DNA of 64,000 bases from Magnetococcales bacterium. Its GTDB lineage: Bacteria; Pseudomonadota; Magnetococcia; Magnetococcales; Magnetaquicoccaceae. The stretch covers positions 1 to 64,000 of the forward strand of contig JADGBT010000013.1 in assembly GCA_015231375.1 (NCBI GenBank). Reading direction: 5' to 3'. Shown piece after piece: positions 35,650 through 44,422 of this stretch. Under the pieces are notes generated by a model that saw only the letters and a program-made list of their open reading frames with translations, did no database searches and was not told the DNA's origin. Each line of letters begins with the position of its first letter. The stretch's first letter is position 1. The position numbers and the translations under genes were made by a program.

Positions 35650-36267
35650 TTACGGAGCCTTGCCCTCCCCCGAGGCCGGTTCTTCGGGCACCTCGTGGGC
35701 AATACCGGTGTGACAATCGATGCAGGTTTTGGTTCCTTCCTGCATCATGCGTTCGTGCTTGTTGGCCGCCGAGCGCTGCTGATCCGCGAACTGCATCGCC
35801 TCGTAGGTGTGACACTGGCGACACTCCCTGGAATCGCGTTTCCGCATGGTGTCCCAGACCTGTTGCGCCAGCCGGTGACGGGATTTCTCGAAGGAGGCGG
35901 CATCTGGATAGGTGCCGATCAGATGGTGGTACAGATGCCGTCCGCCCACGATCACCTTGTCCAGCACCTTGTCGGTGTAATCCACCACGCCCTTGCCATG
36001 GGGAATGTGACAACCGGCGCACGTCACCCGCACCCCGGAGGGATTCTTGTAGTGGACGCTCTTCTGATACTCCTTGTAAACCCCATCCATCTCATGGCAG
36101 GAGATGCACATCTCCAGACTGTTGGTATACCCATCCATCAGCAAAAAATGAAACCCCAGAAATCCGATCACTCCCACGAACAGACCACCGGCGAAAACCC
36201 ACCAGAATCCGGACCTGCCATGACGCCCGCGCTCACGCCCACCGTTCAACATCTGGCCCGATTCCAT
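35650..36267 (-). CDS. NapC/NirT/NrfH-family tetrahaem cytochrome
   Basis: A 205-residue membrane-anchored quinol-oxidising cytochrome. One transmembrane helix (about 21-43) precedes four CxxCH sites at Cys54, 83, 149 and 182, with the family pattern CISCH, CAGCH, CRQCH, CIDCH. It would pass electrons from the quinol pool to a periplasmic partner such as a nitrite, nitrate or other reductase; no catalytic subunit is adjacent, only the monohaem protein downstream. A strong AAGGAG site lies eight bases upstream. Confidence 0.93.
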   Translation of the reverse strand: MESGQMLNGGRERGRHGRSGFWWVFAGGLFVGVIGFLGFHFLLMDGYTNSLEMCISCHEMDGVYKEYQKSVHYKNPSGVRVTCAGCHIPHGKGVVDYTDKVLDKVIVGGRHLYHHLIGTYPDAASFEKSRHRLAQQVWDTMRKRDSRECRQCHTYEAMQFADQQRSAANKHERMMQEGTKTCIDCHTGIAHEVPEEPASGEGKAP

Positions 36268-36447
36268 GGCCGATCTCCTTGCAATCGAAAAGAAAGAATC
36301 ACCGCGACCACTCCTGCGCCATCCCCTCTTTTCCAGGGTCCGGCAGGGATCCCGCCCCGCCCGTAAAGCCCAAGGATTGCCGCAGGGGACCGATCGGTCT
36401 CATGGGGAGGAATGTTCGGCGGGAGCGGATCCTGTTGTCAAGTAAAT

Positions 36448-37212
36448 TCAGGTGAATTTTCCAATAATGCCAGATTTTCTCCAAAGCTGCGCCTCCGTCT
36501 CCTGGAGTACCTTCCAGGCCAGACCGATCTCGTCCGGGTGGTGGGCGTTGGAACCGGGAGCGAGCAGCACCCCATGACGACGACAGATCTCCAGAAACGG
36601 CGCCATGGGGTGATGATAGGCGGGATTCAACTCGATGGCCTTGCCTCGGGCCTTGGCCCGGACCACCACCTGTTCAAACAAGGACATGGGAAACGGAGTC
36701 ACATATTTGCCGCACACCCCCCCTGGATGGGCGATGGCATGCACCCTGGGATGATCGATCAGGGCCAGCAATCCCTGAAACTCCAGATCGATGGCCAGAG
36801 CCGGATCGATGCCGGCAAGATTCCAGCCATATCCGGGATAGGCATGCACCGCGCCCAGAATGAATTCGCTTTCGCTCAGCATCTCTTCCGTGGCCAGCAG
36901 GTTGCCCTCCAGATCGAGAATCGGCACCTCCAGTCCCAGCACCACCGCCATGTCTCCAGCTTCCGAGCGGCGCAGGTCACGCACGGTGCGGGCGTAACGC
37001 GCGAACCAGCCCGCATCGGCCACCAACTCCGGTTCGGTGTGTTCGGTGAAAATCAACCGTTGGATCCCTTTGGCCCGGGCCACGGCCATGGTCTTGGAGA
37101 CCGATGCGGCGCCGTCGGAAAAATCCGAATGCACGTGATATTCCCAGCGCGGCATTTGCGCCATGGAGCGATCCGCCGGATAAAACCACTCTTGAGAAAC
37201 CAGATTTTCCAT
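36448..37212 (-). CDS. PHP-domain hydrolase (histidinol-phosphatase-like)
   Basis: A 254-residue protein with a PHP (polymerase and histidinol phosphatase) metal-binding fold. The first motif EYHVHSDFSDG (about 23-33), the second IFTEHTEPE and the later HPGG and NAHHPDEIG segments provide the His/Asp metal ligands. The ATG at 37212 gives the usual start with AAGGAA ten bases upstream. No his operon neighbours, so the substrate may differ from histidinol phosphate. Stands alone. Confidence 0.85.
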   Translation of the reverse strand: MENLVSQEWFYPADRSMAQMPRWEYHVHSDFSDGAASVSKTMAVARAKGIQRLIFTEHTEPELVADAGWFARYARTVRDLRRSEAGDMAVVLGLEVPILDLEGNLLATEEMLSESEFILGAVHAYPGYGWNLAGIDPALAIDLEFQGLLALIDHPRVHAIAHPGGVCGKYVTPFPMSLFEQVVVRAKARGKAIELNPAYHHPMAPFLEICRRHGVLLAPGSNAHHPDEIGLAWKVLQETEAQLWRKSGIIGKFT

Positions 37213-37474
37213 ATCTTGGAATTCCTTGCGCCATGCCCCGCCCAAAAAAAGGCCACCCGGATCCGACCCATCCCGGCAAAATTCTACCGCCATCCGGCAC
37301 CAATCTCAATGATTGCCCACCCGGCACGGGTTGACCCTCGGACAGGAGTTAGTTATTCTCACTTAGATATAAGCATCAACATTTCCATTCGCGCATCGTT
37401 CACGAAATTTATATTAACCGCTATCACGTTACAGGCGGGAATCACCATCCATCTCAGAGGGGAGAAGGACCACC

Positions 37475-39346
37475 ATGTCGTTACTCAGCCGCATCACATT
37501 GCGCACCAAAATTGCCATCATGCTGTTTTTGCCCATGGCCGGCATGATCGGTTTCGGGGTGACGGGGGTGATGGACAAACATCGCCTGACCCAACAAATG
37601 GATGCCATGACCGCCCTCTCCGGCCTGGGGGTACGCATCAGCGAACTGGTCCACGAAGCCCAGAAAGAACGCGGCATGAGCGCCGGATTCATCGGCAGTC
37701 AGGGCAAGAAGTTCTCCGACCAACTGCCCAAGCAGCAGCAGGAGAGCGATGTCATGCTCAAGCGCATGCGGGACTATCTGCAAGGGTTCAACGCCCAACT
37801 GTACGGCAGCGAACTCAACGCCTCCCTCAACGGCGCGCTCGGACGACTCGACAAACTCCCGGAAATCCGTCGTCAGATCCTGGCCCTCGCGCTTCCGGCC
37901 CCGGAGGCCATCGGTTTTTACACCCAGACCATCACCGATCTGCTCAACGTGGTCGGCGCCCTGCCCAAGCTCTCCGCCAACGCGGAACTGGCGGCCCTCA
38001 CCGGCGGTTATGTCCATTTTCTGCTCGCCAAGGAGCGCAGCGGTCAGGAACGGGCCGTCCTGACCAACACCTTTGCCAAAAACGCCTTCGCCGAAGGGAT
38101 GTTTCCCCGCTTCATCGCCCTGGTGACCGAACAAAACGCCTATCTGGGAGTGTTCCACTCCCTGGCGCCGACCTCCCAGCGCGACTTCTTCAAAACGAAG
38201 ATGTCGGCCCCGGCGGTCGCCGAAGTGGAAAAAATGCGCGCCGTCGCCATGAGCAAGGCCGCCTCCGGCGGATTCGGGATCGATCCCAATGTGTGGTTCG
38301 CCACCATCACCGACAAGATCGACCTCCTCAAGGAGGTGGAAAATCATCTCTCCCAGGATCTGGACAACCGTACCACCACCCTGGCCACCGAAGCCAGAAC
38401 CCTGTTCTGGGGCGGCATGATCCTGACCACCCTGGCGGTCTTGATCAGCGTGGTCCTGGGCATACTGATCGCCCGCGAAATCATGGTGCAACTGGGCGGA
38501 GAACCCTCCGAAGTGGCGGCCATGGTCGAAACCATCGCCACCGGACAGCTCAACGTCACCTTCGACAACCGCTCCAAGAGCGGCATCTACGCCGCCATGG
38601 AGACCATGGTGCAGAATCTGCAAAAAACCGTCGGCGTGCTGATGGAGGTAGGGGTCAATCTGGTCAACCAGAGCAGTTCCGCCAGCGCGGCGGCCCAGAC
38701 CCTCTCCCAGGGGGCCACGGAGCAGGCCGCCGCCATCGAGGAGACCTCCGCCTCCATGGAACAAATGGCCGCCAACATCCAGCAAAACACCGAAAACGCC
38801 CAACTGACCGAAACCATGGCCCAAAAAGCCTCGGTGGACGCCCGTGAAAGCGGCGTGGCCGTGGAACAGGCCGTGGGGGCGATGCGTCAGATCGCGAGCA
38901 AGATCAACATTATCGAAGAGATTGCCCGTCAGACCAACCTGCTGGCCTTAAACGCCGCCATCGAGGCCGCCCGCGCCGGAGAGCATGGCAAAGGGTTCGC
39001 GGTGGTGGCCGCCGAGGTGCGCAAACTGGCCGAACGCAGCCAAACCGCCGCCGGAGAGATCACCCAACTGTCCACCACCAGCGTGCAGGTGTCGGAACAG
39101 GCGGGTCACCTGCTCTCCACCTTGGTGCCGGACATCCAGAAAACCGCCCAACTGGTTCAGGGCATCACCACCGGTTCCGAAGAACAGGCCCAAGGCGCCG
39201 CCCAGGTCAACGAGGCGATCCAGCAACTCGATCAGGTGTTGCAGCAAAACGCCGCCTCCGCCGAAGAGATGTCCGCCACCGCCGACGATCTCGCCTCCCA
39301 GGCTGCGACCTTGCAAGAAGCGCTTTCTTTCTTCAAACTCTCCTGA
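37475..39346 (+). CDS. Methyl-accepting chemotaxis protein with NIT sensor domain
   Basis: A 623-residue chemoreceptor. A transmembrane helix (about 12-32) is followed by a periplasmic NIT-type nitrate/nitrite sensing domain, seen in [20 protein letters not shown] (about 62-81). The second helix (about 309-333) leads into a HAMP-like linker and the MCP signalling domain, with the hairpin tip [20 protein letters not shown] and [18 protein letters not shown] near 490-525. No C-terminal CheR-binding pentapeptide. The start has GAGGGGAGAAGGA upstream. Ligand assignment to nitrate or nitrite rests on domain family only. Confidence 0.93.
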   Translation: MSLLSRITLRTKIAIMLFLPMAGMIGFGVTGVMDKHRLTQQMDAMTALSGLGVRISELVHEAQKERGMSAGFIGSQGKKFSDQLPKQQQESDVMLKRMRDYLQGFNAQLYGSELNASLNGALGRLDKLPEIRRQILALALPAPEAIGFYTQTITDLLNVVGALPKLSANAELAALTGGYVHFLLAKERSGQERAVLTNTFAKNAFAEGMFPRFIALVTEQNAYLGVFHSLAPTSQRDFFKTKMSAPAVAEVEKMRAVAMSKAASGGFGIDPNVWFATITDKIDLLKEVENHLSQDLDNRTTTLATEARTLFWGGMILTTLAVLISVVLGILIAREIMVQLGGEPSEVAAMVETIATGQLNVTFDNRSKSGIYAAMETMVQNLQKTVGVLMEVGVNLVNQSSSASAAAQTLSQGATEQAAAIEETSASMEQMAANIQQNTENAQLTETMAQKASVDARESGVAVEQAVGAMRQIASKINIIEEIARQTNLLALNAAIEAARAGEHGKGFAVVAAEVRKLAERSQTAAGEITQLSTTSVQVSEQAGHLLSTLVPDIQKTAQLVQGITTGSEEQAQGAAQVNEAIQQLDQVLQQNAASAEEMSATADDLASQAATLQEALSFFKLS

Positions 39347-39463
39347 AATCAAGCGCAATACAGCCGTCACAGCCGTTGCGCATTCGGGAATCATAAAGAA
39401 GAACAGGAACCAAAAAAACCATAGAGTCTCACCCAACCGCCAGCGGAGCTTCTTGAAAAACCC

Positions 39464-40087
39464 ATGGAAATCCACGAAACACACGAAATGGTCCATCACG
39501 CCGCCCACGGGGGCGGCCATGGCGGCGGCCACGACGAACCGGGCCTCAACCACCGCAACAAACGGATCGCCATTCTGATCAGCGCCATCGCCTGTCTGCT
39601 GGCCATCATCGAAATCGGTGGAAAGAGCGCCCAGAACACCGCCTTGACCTCCTACATCGAGGCGTCCAATCTGTGGGCCTTCTATCAGGCCAAGACCATC
39701 CGCATGACGCTGACCAAAACCTCGGCGGAGATGATGGAGACCATCAAACCCCTGGAACTCCCCCCGGAACAGGCCACGATGTGGCTCAAACAGATCGACA
39801 CCCTGCGCGCCACCGCGAAACGCTACGACAGCGAACCGGAAACCAGCGAAGGCCGCAAGGAGTTGATGGCGCGGGCCAAACAGTCCGAGCTCAAACACAC
39901 CCAGGCCCTCCACGCCTATCATCTCTACGAATACGCCGCAGCGGCCATGCAGATCGGCATCGTGCTGGCTTCGGCCTCGGCGGCCACCAGCGTGCTGGTG
40001 CTGTCCTATCTGGCCGGAGGACTCGCGCTCCTGGGGTCGGCCATCGCCGGCGTGGCCTGGCTCGCTCCGGCGGCCTTGCATTTCTGA
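39464..40087 (+). CDS. DUF4337 family membrane protein
   Basis: A 207-residue protein with a His/Gly-rich N-terminus (HEMVHHAAHGGGHGGGHDE), a transmembrane helix (about 34-52), a helical cytoplasmic or periplasmic middle (about 55-155) and two C-terminal hydrophobic segments. This is DUF4337, function unknown. The His cluster could bind metal. It follows the chemoreceptor after 117 bases and precedes the exported Ppx/GppA-like gene by 18, so it may be cotranscribed with the latter. Confidence 0.8.
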   Translation: MEIHETHEMVHHAAHGGGHGGGHDEPGLNHRNKRIAILISAIACLLAIIEIGGKSAQNTALTSYIEASNLWAFYQAKTIRMTLTKTSAEMMETIKPLELPPEQATMWLKQIDTLRATAKRYDSEPETSEGRKELMARAKQSELKHTQALHAYHLYEYAAAAMQIGIVLASASAATSVLVLSYLAGGLALLGSAIAGVAWLAPAALHF

Positions 40088-40105
40088 AACGCACGCCACG
40101 AGGCC

Positions 40106-41269
40106 ATGATGCCACGACTCCCCGGCACACTCGGCTGGCTCGGCGCGCTGGCGCTGCTCGGATGGCAGACGCCGGGCATGGCCGAACCCTGTCGCATCGC
40201 CTTTGATGTCGGTTCTTCCGGCATCCGGGTCGGCCCCACGCCCCAATCCAAAACCGCCAAGGTGGCCATCGACTATTTGAGCGACGTGTGGCCGGATCAC
40301 ACCATCGACCAGACCGAAGAGGCCACCATTCAGGCGCTGCTCTCCCTGCCCGGCAGCGCCGGAATCCCCGCCGGGTGTCGCGGGGTGGCGGGGGGCTATT
40401 CGGCTTGGCGGCTGGCCTTGCAACAAGGCGATCGCGCCCGGCTGATCGCCACGCTGCGCACCATCCACGCCCGGACCCGGGTGCCGTTGTTCGTCATTCC
40501 CCAGTCGGTGGAAGGCACCCATGGCCATCTGGCGGCGGAAAAGAAACTGGGAGACCGACTGAAAACCCCCTTCATCCTGGATCTCGGAGGCGGCAGCGTC
40601 CAGATCGCGGGCAAGACCACCGGATGGGGCACCGACCTGGGACAAAAGGCGTGGCGCAAGCTGTATTGCGCACAGGTCAAGAAAAATCCGGACCCCACCT
40701 GCCCCCCCAATCCCGTAGGTCCGACCGCCCGAGACGAAACCGCCCGCCTCCTGGCACCCCGCGTCGCCGAGGCCGCCCAACAGGTGGGCAGCGGCATGAA
40801 GATCACGGCGGTCAGCGCTCCTGTGGTCAAGGCGATCCATCCGGTATTGCGATTCCTGGCCGAAACGCGTCACGCCATTCCCGCCGAAGGCGTGGACCAG
40901 GAAGGTTTCGACCGCAAGACCCTGGCTGCGGCCATCGACCTGTTGTCCCCCTTAGACGACGCGGCCATCGCCCGTCTGCTGGAAGACACCTCGGTCAACC
41001 CGGCCAAACCGGTCTGCGAAGCCCGGTTCCTGCCCACCCTGGTGACCGACATGCTGCTGATCCACACCCTGATGAACGGACTGAAGGTGGAACGCCTGGA
41101 AGTGGCCTTCGCCCCCATCACCAACGTGCCGGGTCTGCTGGCCGACCCCAACGCCGCCGCCTGGGCCGACCACTACCCGTGTTATCTGCAAAAACTGGAG
41201 ACCCTGGGCATCGACGCCTTTCTGGCCGACCCGGCGTCGTGCGCGCCCGAGCCACCCGGGCGGGATTGA
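40106..41269 (+). CDS. Exported Ppx/GppA-like phosphatase
   Basis: A 387-residue ASKHA-fold protein of the exopolyphosphatase/guanosine-pentaphosphatase class. The nucleotide-phosphate loops are clear: IAFDVGSSGIRV (about 31-42) and ILDLGGGSVQIAGKT (about 152-166). Unlike typical Ppx/GppA enzymes, it has a signal peptide (MMPRLPGTLGWLGALALLGW, cleavage near PGMAE), placing it in the periplasm. A conserved QSVEGTHGHLAAEKKLGD segment corresponds to the catalytic Glu region. Polyphosphate or a nucleotide may be the substrate; the context gives no answer. Confidence 0.8.
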   Translation: MMPRLPGTLGWLGALALLGWQTPGMAEPCRIAFDVGSSGIRVGPTPQSKTAKVAIDYLSDVWPDHTIDQTEEATIQALLSLPGSAGIPAGCRGVAGGYSAWRLALQQGDRARLIATLRTIHARTRVPLFVIPQSVEGTHGHLAAEKKLGDRLKTPFILDLGGGSVQIAGKTTGWGTDLGQKAWRKLYCAQVKKNPDPTCPPNPVGPTARDETARLLAPRVAEAAQQVGSGMKITAVSAPVVKAIHPVLRFLAETRHAIPAEGVDQEGFDRKTLAAAIDLLSPLDDAAIARLLEDTSVNPAKPVCEARFLPTLVTDMLLIHTLMNGLKVERLEVAFAPITNVPGLLADPNAAAWADHYPCYLQKLETLGIDAFLADPASCAPEPPGRD

Positions 41270-41380
41270 AAGCACGCGAAACCCTTGCCAAGCGTCACCC
41301 TTTGGGGCAATCTTGCGCTCCTTCGCCAGTCTTAAGGAACACCAGCGGACGCCAAGCCCATTCCAAAGGAACCATCAAAA

Positions 41381-42274
41381 ATGGCCGATACCGACGACCT
41401 GAAAGAGACCCACGACTATCACCTCGACATCCCGCAGCGGGCCCAGCCGTTCCCTCTCAAGGGGTGCGACTCCCTGGACTGGGGGATGAAGAACCGGCTT
41501 TCCAGAATCTTTGCGCCGACCACGGGCCGCACGGTGATGCTGGCGGTAGATCACGGCTATTTCATGGGACCAACCACGGGACTCGAACGCATCGATGTCA
41601 CCATCAATCCGTTGCTGCCATACGCCGACACCCTGATGTGTACCCGTGGCGTGTTGCGCGCCCTCACCCCCGCCACCTTCACCAAGGGGGTGTCGTTGCG
41701 GGCCAGCGGCGGGCCCAGCATTCTCAAGGAACTGTCGGACGAACGCATCGCCGTGGACATCGAAGACGCCTTGCGCCTCAATGTGGCGGCCATGGCGGTG
41801 CAGGTGTTTGTCGGAGGCGAATTCGAAACCCAGTCGATCCACAACCTGACCCGTCTGGTGGATCAGGGGCTGCGCTACGGGCTGCCGGTTCTGGGAGTCA
41901 CCGCCGTGGGCAAGGATCTGGCCCGGGACGCCAAATACATGCGTCTGGCCACCCGCATCTGCGCCGAACTCGGAGCCACCTTCGTCAAGACCTATTACGT
42001 GGACAAGGGCTTCGAGAGCGTCACCGCCGCCTGTCCGGTGCCCATCGTGATCGCCGGCGGCAAGAAACAACCCGAAGCCGACGCCCTGACCATGGCCTAC
42101 AACGCCATCCAGCAAGGCGCGGCCGGAGTGGACATGGGCCGCAACATCTTCCAGTCCGACGCGCCGGCGGCCATGATCCAGGCCGTGGGCAAGGTGGTCC
42201 ACGACGGCTTTTCGCCCCGGGAGGCGTTCGCGTTCTATCAAGATCTCAAGCAAGACATCAAAACCGCCCGCTGA
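41381..42274 (+). CDS. LsrF-like 3-hydroxy-5-phosphonooxypentane-2,4-dione thiolase / class I aldolase
   Basis: A 297-residue TIM-barrel enzyme strongly similar to LsrF by recall: [72 protein letters not shown] and [20 protein letters not shown], with the Schiff-base Lys in FVKTYY. LsrF ends the AI-2 degradation pathway in enteric bacteria, but no other lsr gene is present. It is followed by an aldolase/SDR fusion, suggesting a different sugar-phosphate pathway. AAAGGAA precedes the ATG. Confidence 0.88.
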   Translation: MADTDDLKETHDYHLDIPQRAQPFPLKGCDSLDWGMKNRLSRIFAPTTGRTVMLAVDHGYFMGPTTGLERIDVTINPLLPYADTLMCTRGVLRALTPATFTKGVSLRASGGPSILKELSDERIAVDIEDALRLNVAAMAVQVFVGGEFETQSIHNLTRLVDQGLRYGLPVLGVTAVGKDLARDAKYMRLATRICAELGATFVKTYYVDKGFESVTAACPVPIVIAGGKKQPEADALTMAYNAIQQGAAGVDMGRNIFQSDAPAAMIQAVGKVVHDGFSPREAFAFYQDLKQDIKTAR

Positions 42275-42310
42275 CCGCATCCACCCCCTTGCCGAACCGA
42301 TACGACGCTC

Positions 42311-44392
42311 ATGAAAAACCGCTGGTCAGAGACCGAGGCCGCCGAATACCGCCAACGCCACGCCCCCCGCTGGGGCGAACGTCTGGCCCTGCGCACCTAC
42401 TCCAGCCGTCTGATTGGCGCGGAAAAAGAGCTGGTGCTGCACGGTGGCGGCAACACGTCGGTCAAAGCCAGCGCGCGCACCCTGCTGGGAGAAGAGATCG
42501 AAGCGATCTACATCAAGGCGTCGGGATGGAATCTGAAAACCATCGAACCCGAAGGTCACACCGGTCTGGAGTTGGCCGCGTTGCGTCCGCTGATCGGCCT
42601 TACGACCCTGGACGAAGCGGCCATGATCAACGCCCTGCGGGTGCGCCGTCTGGACTCCGAAGCCCCCACCCCTTCCATCGAGGCGTTGCTGCACATCTTT
42701 CTGCCCCACGACTTCATCGATCACACCCACGCCGACGCCATCCTCGCCTTGAGCAATCAACCGGACGGGGAACAACACCTCCGCGCGGCACTCGGGGACC
42801 GGGTGGCCATTTTGCCTTATGTGCATCCCGGATTCGCCCTGGCCAAGGCGGTGGCGGAACGACAGGCCGCCGCGCCGGAGTGCGTCGGCATGGTGCTGAG
42901 GCATCACGGACTGGTCACCTGGGGTCAAAGCGCCCGGCAATCCTATGACGCCACCATCGAACTGGTCACCCGCGCCGAGGAATATATCCTCCGCCACTCC
43001 CGCGCGCCCAAAAGTCTGCGCCGGGTCACCGCCCTGGCCGCCGCCCGGGAGCGTTATCTGGAGGCGGCTCCGCTGGTGCGGGGACAACTGGCGATCCCCA
43101 CCGGCGAGGCGGATCATCCGTTTCAACGCTTCATCCTGCTGCCGGTGATCACCCGCGAGACCCTCAATCTGGTGGACTCCGAACAAGGGGCCGAACGGGC
43201 CATCACCCCGCCGCTGACCACCGATCACCTGATCCGCACCAAGCCGCTGCCCCTGTGGATCGACAACATCGACGCCATTCCCGCCGCCATCGCCGGATAT
43301 CAGGCCGCCTATCGGGAACGCTTCCAGCGACTGGCCGACACGACGCACCCGCCCATCCCCTTCGATCCCTCCCCCCGGGTGATCTTCATGCCCGGCATGG
43401 GCGCCATCTGCGTGGGCCGCACCGGCGCCGAGGTGGACGTGACCCGGGATATCCTGCTGCAAACCCTGACGGTCAAAAACCGGATCGCCGCCATGGGAGC
43501 CAGCTATCAAGGACTCAATGATCCGGATCTGTTCGCCATGGAGTATTTTCCTCCCCAGATCAAGAAGCTCAAGAACGTCCGGGAGGCGCCTTTGGCCCGT
43601 CAGGTGGCGCTGGTGACCGGGGCCGCCGGGGCCATCGGTTCCGGGATCTGTCGGGAGCTGTTGGCCCATGGCTGTCATGTGGCCGCCGCCGACCTGCCCG
43701 GCGAAGGGTTGAACTCCCTGGCAGAAGAACTCAACCGTTTGCATCCGGGACAACTGCTGCCCGTATCCATGGATGTGACCTCGGCCGAGGCGGTGAGCGC
43801 CGGATTCGCCGCCGTCGTGGAACGGTGGGGCGGGGTGGATCTGGTGATTCCCAACGCGGGACTGGCCCATGTGGCCGGGCTGGAGGAGTTGACCCTGGCC
43901 ACGTTCCAGAAATTGCAAAGAGTCAATGTGGACGGCACCCTGCTGGTGCTGGCCGAGGCGGCCCGACTGTTCCGGCGCCAGGGCACCGGGGGGGATGTGG
44001 TGATGATCTCCACCAAGAACGTCTTTGCTCCGGGTGCCCGTTTCGGCGCCTACAGCGCCACCAAGGCCGCCGCCCATCAACTGGCGCGCATCGCCTCGCT
44101 GGAGCTGGCGGAGCTGGGGGTGCGGGTCAACATGGTGGCCCCTGATGGCGTCTTCGCCGACGGGGGGCGTCCTTCGGGACTGTGGGCCGAAGTGGGACCG
44201 GACCGCATGAAGGCCCGGGGTCTGGACGCCGATGGCTTGCAGGAGTACTACCGCAACCGCAACCTGCTCAAGGCGCGCATCACCGCCCAACATGTGGGCA
44301 AGGCGGTGCTGTTTTTCGCCACCCGACAGACTCCGACCACCGGGGCCACGTTGCCGGTGGATGGGGGTCTGCCGGACGCCACCCCCCGCTGA
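42311..44392 (+). CDS. Bifunctional class II aldolase / short-chain dehydrogenase
   Basis: A 693-residue fusion. The N-terminal class II aldolase domain (about 25-400) has GGGNTSVK (substrate phosphate loop), the metal-ligand FIDHTHADAILAL and the later LRHHGLVTWGQSA. The C-terminal SDR domain (about 430-690) has the NAD site VTGAAGAIGSGICREL, NAG at about 516 and the catalytic YSATKAA. Similar fusions occur in the RhaD/RhaE-type deoxysugar pathways, where the aldolase product lactaldehyde is oxidised; the real substrate here is not fixed. It begins 36 bases after the LsrF-like gene, so both probably act in one pathway. The ribosome site is weak. Confidence 0.88.
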   Translation: MKNRWSETEAAEYRQRHAPRWGERLALRTYSSRLIGAEKELVLHGGGNTSVKASARTLLGEEIEAIYIKASGWNLKTIEPEGHTGLELAALRPLIGLTTLDEAAMINALRVRRLDSEAPTPSIEALLHIFLPHDFIDHTHADAILALSNQPDGEQHLRAALGDRVAILPYVHPGFALAKAVAERQAAAPECVGMVLRHHGLVTWGQSARQSYDATIELVTRAEEYILRHSRAPKSLRRVTALAAARERYLEAAPLVRGQLAIPTGEADHPFQRFILLPVITRETLNLVDSEQGAERAITPPLTTDHLIRTKPLPLWIDNIDAIPAAIAGYQAAYRERFQRLADTTHPPIPFDPSPRVIFMPGMGAICVGRTGAEVDVTRDILLQTLTVKNRIAAMGASYQGLNDPDLFAMEYFPPQIKKLKNVREAPLARQVALVTGAAGAIGSGICRELLAHGCHVAAADLPGEGLNSLAEELNRLHPGQLLPVSMDVTSAEAVSAGFAAVVERWGGVDLVIPNAGLAHVAGLEELTLATFQKLQRVNVDGTLLVLAEAARLFRRQGTGGDVVMISTKNVFAPGARFGAYSATKAAAHQLARIASLELAELGVRVNMVAPDGVFADGGRPSGLWAEVGPDRMKARGLDADGLQEYYRNRNLLKARITAQHVGKAVLFFATRQTPTTGATLPVDGGLPDATPR

Positions 44393-44422
44393 GCCTCTCT
44401 CAACCTTCGCATCGAGTCGCGC

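Noticed and set aside
41381-42274. Part of an AI-2 quorum-sensing (lsr) system
   Set aside because: Only the LsrF-like enzyme is present; no transporter, kinase or regulator of that system is in the window.
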